From: Vulcanimicrobiota bacterium
GTDB taxonomy: Bacteria > Vulcanimicrobiota > Vulcanimicrobiia > Vulcanimicrobiales > Vulcanimicrobiaceae
Assembly (NCBI GenBank): GCA_019232905.1
Contig: JAFANA010000059.1
Coordinates: 1 to 54,044 of the forward strand
Length of the DNA stretch: 54,044 nt
Direction: 5' to 3'
Made by a program: the position numbers and the translations under genes. This document shows, piece by piece, positions 10,019 through 18,037 of this stretch. Position 1 is the first letter of the stretch. Every line of letters starts with the position of its first letter. The notes below the pieces were generated by a model. That model saw only the letters and a list, made by a program, of their open reading frames with translations, ran no database searches and was not told where the DNA came from.

Positions 10019-10810
10019 GTGAAGCTGCTTGAAGGAAAGCGCGTCCTCATCACGGGCGTTGCCAATCGCTGGTCGATCTCGACCGGCATCGCACACAAAA
10101 TGCACGAGCACGGCGCGACGCTCGCATTCACGTATCAGGGTGAGCGTGTCAAAGACGAAGTCGAAAAGCTCGCTGCGGAACTCGGGGGCGGCCCCGTCAT
10201 TGAGTGCGACGTCTCCAAAGACGAATCGCTGCAGGCTATGCGCGACGAACTCATTCCGTCTTTCGGACAGATCGACGGCCTCGTCCACTCGATCGCCTTC
10301 GCCGACAAGAATGATTTGCGCGGAACGGTATACGACACGACGCGCGGAGGGTTCGCACTCTCCCTCGACGTTTCGGCATATTCGCTCATCGCGCTCGTAT
10401 CGGCGCTGCGGGACGACATCAACGACAACGGTTCCATCATGGCGCTCACGTATCTCGGCGCGACGGCGATCGTTCCGAACTACAATTTGATGGGCATCGC
10501 GAAAGCGGCGCTCGAGTCGTCGATGCGCTATCTCGCCTACGATCTCGGAAACCGCGGCATTCGCGTGAACGCCATCTCGGCCGGCCCGATTAAGACCGCG
10601 AGCATGCGCCAGGTTTCCGGCGCGACGAAGATGCTCGATGTAGTACCGCAGGTCGCGCCTCTTCGCCGGAACGTGACTGCCGACGACGTCGGCAACACGG
10701 CCGTCTATCTAGCATCGGATCTCGCATCGGCCGTCACGGCGGACGTGCACTTTGTCGATGCCGGCTACCATGCCGTCGGCATGATTCCACCCGACTTCAC
10801 ACTGAAATGA
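10019..10810 (+). CDS. fabI: Enoyl-[acyl-carrier-protein] reductase (NADH) FabI
   Basis: A 263-aa short-chain dehydrogenase of the FabI type. The nucleotide-binding stretch LLEGKRVLITGVANRWSIST is diagnostic for FabI (the G-V-A-N-x-x-S-I variant of the SDR glycine motif). The active site reads YLGATAIVPNYNLMGIAKAA, with the Y-x6-K spacing of FabI, and the end VDAGYHAVGM is also typical. It performs the last step of each fatty-acid elongation cycle in the cytoplasm. The start is GTG with a TATCTA box 7 nt upstream. Its stop overlaps the next ORF as ATGA, so fatty acid synthesis is coupled to a carboxylase operon. Confidence 0.96.
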   Translation: MKLLEGKRVLITGVANRWSISTGIAHKMHEHGATLAFTYQGERVKDEVEKLAAELGGGPVIECDVSKDESLQAMRDELIPSFGQIDGLVHSIAFADKNDLRGTVYDTTRGGFALSLDVSAYSLIALVSALRDDINDNGSIMALTYLGATAIVPNYNLMGIAKAALESSMRYLAYDLGNRGIRVNAISAGPIKTASMRQVSGATKMLDVVPQVAPLRRNVTADDVGNTAVYLASDLASAVTADVHFVDAGYHAVGMIPPDFTLK

Positions 10811-10956
10811 CCGAGGAAGAAATGGCGGCGCTCGTCGTGGCACTCGAACTCGCAACGCCGGAGCCGGCCGCAGAGGCGCACCCGCCGTTCTCACGTTGGA
10901 AACTCGCCGGCCGGCGGCCGGAACTCGAAATGGAAGACTTGCGTGCCCTTCACTAA
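10807..10956 (+). CDS. Small acyl-CoA carboxylase-associated protein (epsilon-subunit-like)
   Basis: A 49-aa ORF, MTEEEMAALVVALELA... then SRWKLAGRRPELEMEDLRAL. It overlaps the fabI stop by 4 nt (ATGA) and the start of the biotin carboxylase gene by 14 nt, so it is almost certainly translated in this operon. The arrangement of an N-terminal EEE-x-AALVVAL helix, a Pro/Ala linker and a tryptophan-containing basic tail (W-K-L-A) resembles the epsilon subunits of actinobacterial acyl-CoA carboxylases. Those subunits bind the carboxyltransferase and stabilise the complex. The similarity is short, so the assignment rests mainly on context. Confidence 0.7.
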   Translation: MTEEEMAALVVALELATPEPAAEAHPPFSRWKLAGRRPELEMEDLRALH

Positions 10957-12703
10957 GATTCTCATCGCCAATCGTGGCGAGATCGCCGTTCGGATTATTC
11001 GAACTGCTCGCGAAATGGGCATCGCAACGATTGCGATCTACTCCGAAGCCGATCGCGACGGGATGCACGTGCGCATGGCCGACGAGGCGTATCTCGTCGG
11101 GCCGGCCGCACCGTCGCAGAGCTACCTCAATATCGATGCAATTCTCGACGTCGCGGCGCGGTCGGGAGCGCAAGCCATTCATCCGGGCTACGGGTTCCTC
11201 GCGGAAAACGCCGCGTTTGCGCGACGCGTCGTTGCTGCCGGTCTCGTGTGGATCGGGCCGCATGCAGACGCGATCGACGCCATGGGTGACAAGCTGCGGG
11301 CGCGCCAAGCGATGCAGCACGCCAAGGTCCCGTTTGTACCCGGCGGCACGGAAGCAATTCCCGATGTCGCGGCCGCAAAACGTGCGGCCGAACAGTACGG
11401 CTTGCCCCTCGCGCTCAAAGCATCGGGCGGCGGCGGCGGCAAAGGGTTGAAGGTCGCGCGGACGCTCGACGAGATCGAATCCGCGTTTACGACCGCGCAG
11501 CGCGAAGCGGAAGCGTACTTTAAAAACGGCACGATCTACGCCGAACGGTATCTCGAAAATCCGAAACACGTCGAGCTGCAGATTCTTGCCGACAAGCACG
11601 GCACGGTGCTGCACGTCGGCGAGCGCGACTGTTCCCTGCAGCGCCGCCACCAAAAACTGTGGGAAGAAACGCCGGCGCAGATTCCGCTCAAAGTGCGGCG
11701 AGCGATGCGGGAAGCCGGCGTGCGCGCGGCACAGGCGATCGGATATGATTCGGTCGGAACGATCGAGTGTCTCGTTTCCGGTGACGAGTTCTTCTTTCTC
11801 GAAATGAATACGCGAATCCAAGTCGAGCACACGGTAAGCGAAATGATCTCAGGCCTCGATTTAGTCCGCGAACAGATCCGTGTCGCCGGCGGTGAGAAAC
11901 TCGGCTTCACGCAAGACGATGTCACCTTCAACGGTTTTTCCATCGAAGGACGCGTGAACGCGGAAGATCCGGCGGCTAATTTTCGTCCTGCTCCCGGAAC
12001 GATTACCTCATATCGCGAGCCCGGCGGTCTCGGCGTTCGCGTCGACAGTGCCGCCTATCCCGGATACACGATCTCGCCCGACTATGATTCGATGATCGCA
12101 AAATTAATCGTGTGGGCGCCGACGCGCGGTCAGGCAATTGCGCGTTTGCGTCGCGCGATCGACGAGTATGTCATCGAAGGCGTTCCAACGACGTTGCCGC
12201 TGCTGCACGCCTTGTGCGACTATAAGCCGGTCATTGATGCGACGTATGGAACGGCAACGCTCGAACCGTTTGCCGCCTCGCACTTCGCGGGCAAGACAAA
12301 CGGTGAAGTTTCGACGGCGCCGGCAGAACAACTTGAAACGCCGCCGGTCATTCGCGTCGAGATCAACGATCGCATGTATCGAGTGCGGTTGCTCGATGTG
12401 CCGAACGGCCGCGTCGCAGCATCGCCGGCGGCCGCTGCAAAAGGCGCGCCGCGACGCGCAGCTTCGAAGAAGTCATCGGCGACTTCGCATGGCAACGACA
12501 TCATCTCGCCGATGCACGGTGTCGTCGTCGAAATCAAAGTGAAGCCCGGCGAAACCGTCGAGGAGCGGCAAGTCGTCGCAGTCGTCGAAGCGATGAAGAT
12601 GATGAACGAAATCCGCGCGCACCGCGCGGGAACCGTCGCAGCAGTGCATGCGCAACCCGGAGCGACGGTCGAAGCGAATTCTCAACTTGTCACGCTAGCG
12701 TAG
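10943..12703 (+). CDS. pccA: Acyl-CoA/propionyl-CoA carboxylase alpha subunit (biotin carboxylase + BCCP)
   Basis: The 586-aa protein has the biotin carboxylase N-terminus FTKILIANRGEIAVRIIRTA, the ATP-grasp glycine loop KASGGGGGKGLKV, and the catalytic FFLEMNTRIQVEHTVSEMI. An Ala-rich linker then leads to a biotinyl domain with VEAMKMMNEI (biotin on about Lys552). The size matches actinobacterial AccA3-type subunits without a long BT domain. It carboxylates its own biotin with ATP and bicarbonate for transfer by the beta subunit at 6868. The GTG start overlaps the small upstream ORF. Mutase and epimerase downstream favour propionyl-CoA as a main substrate. Confidence 0.95.
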   Translation: MPFTKILIANRGEIAVRIIRTAREMGIATIAIYSEADRDGMHVRMADEAYLVGPAAPSQSYLNIDAILDVAARSGAQAIHPGYGFLAENAAFARRVVAAGLVWIGPHADAIDAMGDKLRARQAMQHAKVPFVPGGTEAIPDVAAAKRAAEQYGLPLALKASGGGGGKGLKVARTLDEIESAFTTAQREAEAYFKNGTIYAERYLENPKHVELQILADKHGTVLHVGERDCSLQRRHQKLWEETPAQIPLKVRRAMREAGVRAAQAIGYDSVGTIECLVSGDEFFFLEMNTRIQVEHTVSEMISGLDLVREQIRVAGGEKLGFTQDDVTFNGFSIEGRVNAEDPAANFRPAPGTITSYREPGGLGVRVDSAAYPGYTISPDYDSMIAKLIVWAPTRGQAIARLRRAIDEYVIEGVPTTLPLLHALCDYKPVIDATYGTATLEPFAASHFAGKTNGEVSTAPAEQLETPPVIRVEINDRMYRVRLLDVPNGRVAASPAAAAKGAPRRAASKKSSATSHGNDIISPMHGVVVEIKVKPGETVEERQVVAVVEAMKMMNEIRAHRAGTVAAVHAQPGATVEANSQLVTLA

Positions 12704-12708
12704 CGGTC

Positions 12709-13284
12709 ATGCCGATTACAACGATCAATCCGAGCGTAGCGCTTGTCGTTATCGACATGCAAAAAGGCATTGTCGCGATGCCGACCGCGCATTCAAGCGC
12801 CGGCGTGAGCCGCAAGGTCGTCGAACTCGTCGACACGTTCCGCGACCGCAAGCATCCGGTCGTGCTCGTCACGGTTGGCTGGTCGCCCGACGGCGGTGAC
12901 GCGCTGAAAACGCGCGTCCAAGCCGCGACGGCAGGACGCACGCTGCCGCCGGATTTCACCGAAATCATTCCCGAACTGCGCCCGGATGCGCAACGCGATG
13001 TCTTCATTCGCAAGCATCAGTGGGGCGCGTTCTTCGACACCGGTCTGGACCTGCAGCTTCGCCGCCGCGGGATTACGGATATCGTGCTCTGCGGAATCGC
13101 GACGAGCATCGGCGTGGAATCGACCGCGCGTGATGCGTGGGAACGCGGATACAATTTGACGTTTGCATCGGACGCTATGACCGATTTGTCAAATGAAGCG
13201 CACGATCGCGCGCTCGAGATCATTTTCCCACGCATCGGCGAAATCGGAACGACGGCCGAGATCGTCGCCGCAGTACCGCGCTAA
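12709..13284 (+). CDS. Isochorismatase-family cysteine hydrolase
   Basis: A 191-aa protein with the full catalytic triad layout of the family: Asp in VVIDMQKGI (residues 11-19), Lys in RKHQWGAFF, and nucleophilic Cys in LCGIATSIGVESTARDAW. Family members hydrolyse amides or vinyl ethers such as nicotinamide, N-carbamoylsarcosine or isochorismate. It starts 6 nt after the carboxylase alpha subunit stop and is probably in the same transcript. The substrate cannot be assigned; there is no siderophore or NAD-salvage gene nearby. Its stop codon overlaps that of the convergent GNAT gene by 4 nt (CTAA). Confidence 0.9.
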   Translation: MPITTINPSVALVVIDMQKGIVAMPTAHSSAGVSRKVVELVDTFRDRKHPVVLVTVGWSPDGGDALKTRVQAATAGRTLPPDFTEIIPELRPDAQRDVFIRKHQWGAFFDTGLDLQLRRRGITDIVLCGIATSIGVESTARDAWERGYNLTFASDAMTDLSNEAHDRALEIIFPRIGEIGTTAEIVAAVPR

Positions 13285-13874
13285 AGCAACGGAACATTCG
13301 GTGCCGCATCGCGCGGTACCGCACCCGTTAGTCGCGGATCGTCACACACTTCAACTTGGCGCTTGAACGGCACGAATCCCGAACGGATATAGAAATCGAC
13401 GGCACTTGGATGGTCGAGCGTGCATGTGTGCACCCAAAGCCGCCGGATCGGACGCGCCCACGCGATATCGAGCGCGCGATTCATCAGCCAACGGCCGGTC
13501 CCGCTGCCGATCATCTTCTCCGTCAGCGCGAAGTAGCTGATCTCCGCTTCGTCGTGGACGCGAAAGTCGAGTTCCAGCATTCCCTCGACGCTGCCGTCGA
13601 CGTCAACGTCGAAAATCTCGACGTTGCGATCGTGAAGGATCGCGCGCAACTCGTCATCACTCACCATGAGGCGCGAATACCACAAGTACGCGTCGCCGAC
13701 TTTGTGGAAAAGCGCCCGGTACTCATCGAGCGACGGCCGTTCCATCCGCCGAAGTCTTGCGCGGATTCCCGATGGATCGGCTCGTTCGGGCGGCTTGGCA
13801 AACATCTCGAGATTGGTGACGACGTTAGCCAGCTTGCCGGGCGCCAAGTCCAAATAGCCGTCGGGAAGGCTCAT
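13281..13874 (-). CDS. GNAT family N-acetyltransferase
   Basis: A 197-aa protein when started at [20 protein letters not shown] (ATG at 13874); a longer in-frame form would run antisense through the mutase gene and is rejected. The acetyl-CoA-binding core is visible as [20 protein letters not shown], followed by [20 protein letters not shown]. The S-G-T-G-R segment is the Q/R-x-x-G-x-G/A loop and the D-H-P-x-A-x-x-F-Y motif is typical of GNATs. The acceptor substrate is unknown. The start codon overlaps the divergent mutase start within CATG. Confidence 0.87.
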   Translation of the reverse strand: MSLPDGYLDLAPGKLANVVTNLEMFAKPPERADPSGIRARLRRMERPSLDEYRALFHKVGDAYLWYSRLMVSDDELRAILHDRNVEIFDVDVDGSVEGMLELDFRVHDEAEISYFALTEKMIGSGTGRWLMNRALDIAWARPIRRLWVHTCTLDHPSAVDFYIRSGFVPFKRQVEVCDDPRLTGAVPRDAAPNVPLL

Positions 13875-15504
13875 GCGCCGTAGTGCGTGGTGGATGAAGG
13901 CACTCCTTCCGCGAACAGTGGCCTCCATGGCACGGGAGTTCAATGGCAGCGGTGTCCCGCTGCAAGCCAAGTACGATCGCGTCCAGGGGACGCCGCACGA
14001 GCTCGGTGAGCCCGGATCGTTTCCGTACACGCGCGGCATTCGCCGGGACATGTATCGCGGGCGGTTATGGACGATGCGCCAGTACGCCGGGTTCGCGACG
14101 GCAGCCGAATCGAATGCGCGCTACCGGTATCTGTTGGAGCGCGGGACGACGGGACTTTCGGTCGCATTCGACCTTCCGACGCAACTCGGTCACGATTCCG
14201 ATGCGCCGATTGCTCGCGGTGAAGTTGGGAAGGTCGGCGTTGCCATCGATTCCGTTGCCGACATGGAGACGCTTTTCGACGGGATTCCGCTCGCTGAAGT
14301 AACGGTCTCGATGACGATCAACTCGCCTGCGTCGATTCTGCTCGCGATGGTACTCGCCGTCGCTCGCCGCCGCGGCATTCCATTCGACAAACTCGGCGGT
14401 ACCGTGCAGAACGACGTCCTCAAAGAGTACGTCGCGCGCGGCACGTACATCTATCCGCCGGAACCGTCAATGCGACTCGTTACCGATCTGATGGCGTACT
14501 GTGCCGAGCACGTGCCGCAGTGGAACACGATCTCGATCTCCGGCTATCATATTCGCGAAGCGGGTTCCACGGCCGTCGAAGAGATCGCGTTCACGCTCTC
14601 CAACGCAAAGGCGTATTTGCGCGCTGCCCGCGACGCCGGCATCGATCTCGACGTCGTGGCGCCGCGCATCTCGTTCTTCTGGAATGCGCATAACGATTTC
14701 TTCGAAGAGGTTGCGAAGTTCCGCGCGGCGCGGTTTCTGTGGGCGCACATTACGCGCGAAGAATTCGCATGCAAAGATCCGCGATCGCAGATGCTTCGGT
14801 TTCACACCCAAACGGCCGGCTCGACGCTTACGGCTCAAGAACCGGATAATAACGTCGTGCGCGTCACGCTGCAGGCGCTGGCTGCCGTGCTCGGCGGAAC
14901 GCAATCGCTGCACACGAACGGAAAAGACGAAGCGCTCGCGCTGCCTACGGCCGATAGCGCGAAGCTTGCCCTTCGTACGCAACAGATCATCGGATACGAA
15001 TCGGGCGTCACCGACGTCGTCGATCCGCTCGCTGGCTCGTATTACGTTGAGTCGCTCACCAATGAGTTGATCGAACGCGCGCGCGGTGTGATTGCGGAAG
15101 TCGACGAGATGGGCGGAAGCATTGCAGCGATCGAGTCAGGATGGATGCAAAGCCGGATCGCCGACTCCTCGTATCAAGCGCAGCAGGCCATCGAGCGCGG
15201 CGAGGCGGTCGTCGTCGGCGTGAATAAGTTCGCGGAAGGCGATGGTGAAGTCAAGATTCCGCTGCAGCGTATCGAAGACCGCATCGAACGCGAACAGGTC
15301 GATCGCCTCCAGCGATTCCGCGCGGAACGCGACAACGCATTGGTCGCCGCTCGTTTGGACGACGTTCGCGCAGCGGCCGCCGGAAAGGACAACCTCATGC
15401 CGCACTTCGTCGAGGCCGTGGATGCCGGCGCGACGCTCGGCGAGATCTGCAACGTGTTGCGGGACGTCTTCGGCGTCTATCGCGCCAAAGAGGTGGTGGC
15501 ATGA
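13873..15504 (+). CDS. Methylmalonyl-CoA mutase large (catalytic) subunit, separate from B12 domain
   Basis: The protein has up to 543 aa; a start at 13894 ([20 protein letters not shown]) is equally plausible. It contains the TIM-barrel catalytic domain: [47 protein letters not shown] and [16 protein letters not shown], with the conserved His. The Tyr in RQYAGF and the Arg in PSMR match the methylmalonyl type rather than isobutyryl type. It ends without the cobalamin-binding DxHxxG domain, as in archaeal and some bacterial two-subunit mutases, so a small subunit encoded elsewhere is required. The product is succinyl-CoA for the TCA cycle. Its stop overlaps the epimerase start (ATGA). Confidence 0.93.
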   Translation: MRRSAWWMKALLPRTVASMAREFNGSGVPLQAKYDRVQGTPHELGEPGSFPYTRGIRRDMYRGRLWTMRQYAGFATAAESNARYRYLLERGTTGLSVAFDLPTQLGHDSDAPIARGEVGKVGVAIDSVADMETLFDGIPLAEVTVSMTINSPASILLAMVLAVARRRGIPFDKLGGTVQNDVLKEYVARGTYIYPPEPSMRLVTDLMAYCAEHVPQWNTISISGYHIREAGSTAVEEIAFTLSNAKAYLRAARDAGIDLDVVAPRISFFWNAHNDFFEEVAKFRAARFLWAHITREEFACKDPRSQMLRFHTQTAGSTLTAQEPDNNVVRVTLQALAAVLGGTQSLHTNGKDEALALPTADSAKLALRTQQIIGYESGVTDVVDPLAGSYYVESLTNELIERARGVIAEVDEMGGSIAAIESGWMQSRIADSSYQAQQAIERGEAVVVGVNKFAEGDGEVKIPLQRIEDRIEREQVDRLQRFRAERDNALVAARLDDVRAAAAGKDNLMPHFVEAVDAGATLGEICNVLRDVFGVYRAKEVVA

Positions 15505-15902
15505 AGATCGATCACATCGCAATCGTCGTCAAGGACTTGGACGCGACACTGAAACTCTACACCGAGACGCTGGGATTCTATCCGGTCTATCGCGAGACGA
15601 TCGAAGATCAAGGCGTCGAAGCGGTGGGCCTCCAAGCCGGCGAGTCGATCATCGAATTGCTGCGCCCGCTCGACGAAACGTCCGGGATCGCGAAGTACCG
15701 CGGCGACGCCGAGACGAAGCTGCATCATACCGCGTATCGCGTCGATAACATCGAAGCAAAACTCGCGGAGCTCAAGGCGAAGGGCGTACGGCTAATCGAC
15801 GAACATCCGCGCAACGGCGCGCACGGTAACCGCATCGCCTTTCTCCACCCGAAATCAACAGAAGGCGTGCTCATCGAACTCTGTCAGCCGAGGTCTACTT
15901 GA
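15501..15902 (+). CDS. mce: Methylmalonyl-CoA epimerase (VOC superfamily)
   Basis: A 133-aa vicinal-oxygen-chelate protein. [20 protein letters not shown] with the first metal His, [20 protein letters not shown] with the second, and a C-terminal [10 protein letters not shown] with the Glu ligand are the expected epimerase metal sites. It interconverts (S)- and (R)-methylmalonyl-CoA, joining the carboxylase product to the mutase substrate. It is coupled to the mutase gene by a 4-nt overlap and to the next HAD gene by TGATG. Confidence 0.95.
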   Translation: MKIDHIAIVVKDLDATLKLYTETLGFYPVYRETIEDQGVEAVGLQAGESIIELLRPLDETSGIAKYRGDAETKLHHTAYRVDNIEAKLAELKAKGVRLIDEHPRNGAHGNRIAFLHPKSTEGVLIELCQPRST

Positions 15903-16564
15903 TGACCCAACCGGCGCTCATCTTCGACCTCGACGGCACGCTTGTAGATTCCGTGTACGAACACGTGGTGGCGTGGCACATCGCGTTTGCGTCGGCAGGC
16001 GTGACGCTCCCGGCGTTCGAGTATCACAAGCGCATCGGTATGACCGGAGCCATGCTCGTGAGCGCCGTCTCCGACGCCTTCGATCTCAATCTATCGCAAG
16101 ATGCAAAAAAGGCAATCGAAAAGCGCCAAAGCGACGCGTATCACCAGCGAATCGACGACGCGAGAGCGGTACCCGGCGTCGATTTGCTTTGGCGAACGCT
16201 TGCAACCAGGAACATACCGTGCGCGATTGCAACGAGTGCGGACCCGGACGATGCAGAAAGGCTTCTAAAAATCGCTCATGTTCCCGAGGATACCGTAGTC
16301 GTAACGAAACGCGATGAGACCGAATCCAAGCCGTCTCCGGAGCCGTTTGCAAGAGCCGCCGAAAAGCTCGGGGTGAAGTTGCGCGACTCGATCGTGATCG
16401 GCGACGCGGTTTGGGACATGCTCTCATCGCGTCGCGCGGGAGCGCTCGGCATCGGCGTGCTCACAGGCGGCTACAGTCGTGAAGAGCTGGTCGCCGCGGG
16501 TGCATATCGCGTCTACGAAAACGTTGGAGAGATGTCGCGCCGATTCGCAGAACTCGGGCTGTAG
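15902..16564 (+). CDS. HAD superfamily hydrolase (phosphoglycolate phosphatase-like)
   Basis: A 220-aa phosphatase with motif I FDLDGTLVDSVYEH, a helical cap, motif II AIATSADPDD, motif III lysine (ESKPSPEPF) and motif IV IVIGDAVWDM. This is the beta-phosphoglucomutase/Gph subfamily. The start is the ATG at 15902, overlapping the epimerase stop as TGATG, rather than the TTG at 15899. It is cotranscribed with the methylmalonyl-CoA genes, perhaps as a repair phosphatase, but no substrate can be named. Confidence 0.88.
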   Translation: MTQPALIFDLDGTLVDSVYEHVVAWHIAFASAGVTLPAFEYHKRIGMTGAMLVSAVSDAFDLNLSQDAKKAIEKRQSDAYHQRIDDARAVPGVDLLWRTLATRNIPCAIATSADPDDAERLLKIAHVPEDTVVVTKRDETESKPSPEPFARAAEKLGVKLRDSIVIGDAVWDMLSSRRAGALGIGVLTGGYSREELVAAGAYRVYENVGEMSRRFAELGL

Positions 16565-16597
16565 CGCGCTAACGAGCTTGACGTGAAAGGAACCGAG

Positions 16598-18037
16598 ATG
16601 AGGCCCGTAATGAGTGCCTTTGCGATCCTCGTTCTCGTTTTTGTTTCCGAGTTCTGCTGCCCGCCCGCGCTTGCGGATCAAACGTCCGTGGGAGTGACGG
16701 TAAACGCGACGACCGGCAGTCACGTGGAATCGAGCCGCGTCTCGTCGATTCCGCTCTTGCCGTTGCCGATGCTCGAAATCGATCACGTGCACCGGCAATA
16801 CGAACTTCATCTCGAAGGCGTTCCGCAACTAGGTCCCGTGTCGCTTACACAATCCGATCCGTACGGTGAAGCGCTCGCACCGAGCGTGAGTTATCTCAAC
16901 GGTGAACTGCTCTACCGCTCGAGCATCGAGCCGATCGCGATCGGTATCGGCGAGACGGTTCTCAATCAGCGGACACTCGATCGTATTCCCTTCTTCACGA
17001 ACGTCACGGCCGTTCACTATTCCCGTGTCGTCGGAATGCGGTTCGTTGCGCGCAGCCAAATCTACGGCAACGCGCGCCGTCGTGTCGACCTGTTGCTCGC
17101 CGTGAATCCGGCAATGCACGGCTTAGAAGACGGCAAATACGCCGAAGATGCGTCACTCTTCGACGGATCGCTGCGCTGGACGCTGATGCGAAGCCGGTAC
17201 GATATTGTCTACGGTTTGCGCTACCTCAACTACACGGCGGCATATAGTTCCGATCACTCGCTCGGCGATCGCAATCATTTATTCATGCCGTTCGTAGGCA
17301 TCGACTGGCACGGCACGCAGCGCACGTCCCCGGCCATCAGTACCGATGACCCTCCCACGGCGCCGCAATTCTATTCGCGTCCGAAGACGACCGTCGGCAT
17401 CTCGTTCCTTGGCTCGAACGGAACGCGCTCGTTTACGGATGCTTACAGCCAAACCCCGCTGAACTTCGTTTTGATTCCGGATCTTCACGCAACGCACGCG
17501 GTCGGCCGCTTCGAACTCCTGGCCGAGGCGTTTTTATCGAATACCAACGCAAACCCGTTCGGCGCGCAACAGCAAAGATGGAGCTACGTATCGCTTGGAG
17601 CACTTGCGCCCGTAGGTCACGACGGCGTGTCTCTCGGTCTTGGTGAAACGGCAACGAATCTCGTTCCGCTTCACGAGCCTCCGGAAACCCAATCGACATC
17701 GCGCTCCGAGGCACTCGATCTTCTCGGGCGGTTCGATTTCGCGCGAACGGCGCAGAGTGAAGCCTATGCGTTCTTACGCGTAGACCCGTACGTTCACGTG
17801 TCGAGTTACGTGAGTTTCCCGGAAGCGGGCGGTCTAGAATCCCGAACGTCGGCCGCGCACGGCGCGCGCTTTGACGGAACCCTCGGACGAAACATCTACT
17901 TGTCGCGCTTTACGCTCAGCTACGGCCTGCGATATATCAATCAAACCACAAACTATTACAGCATGGGTCCCGACGGCGTCTATCTCACAAGAAGTACGTC
18001 GCTGATGCCGTTCATTGGCGCCGGCATCGGCTTCTAA
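16598..18037 (+). CDS. Putative outer-membrane beta-barrel protein
   Basis: A 479-aa protein starting at the ATG at 16598 with an AAAGGA ribosome-binding site. The signal peptide is MRPVMSAFAILVLVFVSEFC ... PALA, cleaved before DQTSVG. The body is rich in alternating hydrophobic/polar strands with many Tyr, Arg and Asn residues. The protein ends in SLMPFIGAGIGF, a C-terminal phenylalanine with the BAM-recognition pattern of outer-membrane porin-like proteins. YGLRYLNYTAAY (about residue 205) recurs as YGLRYINQTTNY (about 441), each followed by an LMPF-I/V-G strand, suggesting an internal repeat. No known family is recognised. Its stop overlaps that of the convergent DUF4127 gene (CTAA). Confidence 0.65.
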   Translation: MRPVMSAFAILVLVFVSEFCCPPALADQTSVGVTVNATTGSHVESSRVSSIPLLPLPMLEIDHVHRQYELHLEGVPQLGPVSLTQSDPYGEALAPSVSYLNGELLYRSSIEPIAIGIGETVLNQRTLDRIPFFTNVTAVHYSRVVGMRFVARSQIYGNARRRVDLLLAVNPAMHGLEDGKYAEDASLFDGSLRWTLMRSRYDIVYGLRYLNYTAAYSSDHSLGDRNHLFMPFVGIDWHGTQRTSPAISTDDPPTAPQFYSRPKTTVGISFLGSNGTRSFTDAYSQTPLNFVLIPDLHATHAVGRFELLAEAFLSNTNANPFGAQQQRWSYVSLGALAPVGHDGVSLGLGETATNLVPLHEPPETQSTSRSEALDLLGRFDFARTAQSEAYAFLRVDPYVHVSSYVSFPEAGGLESRTSAAHGARFDGTLGRNIYLSRFTLSYGLRYINQTTNYYSMGPDGVYLTRSTSLMPFIGAGIGF

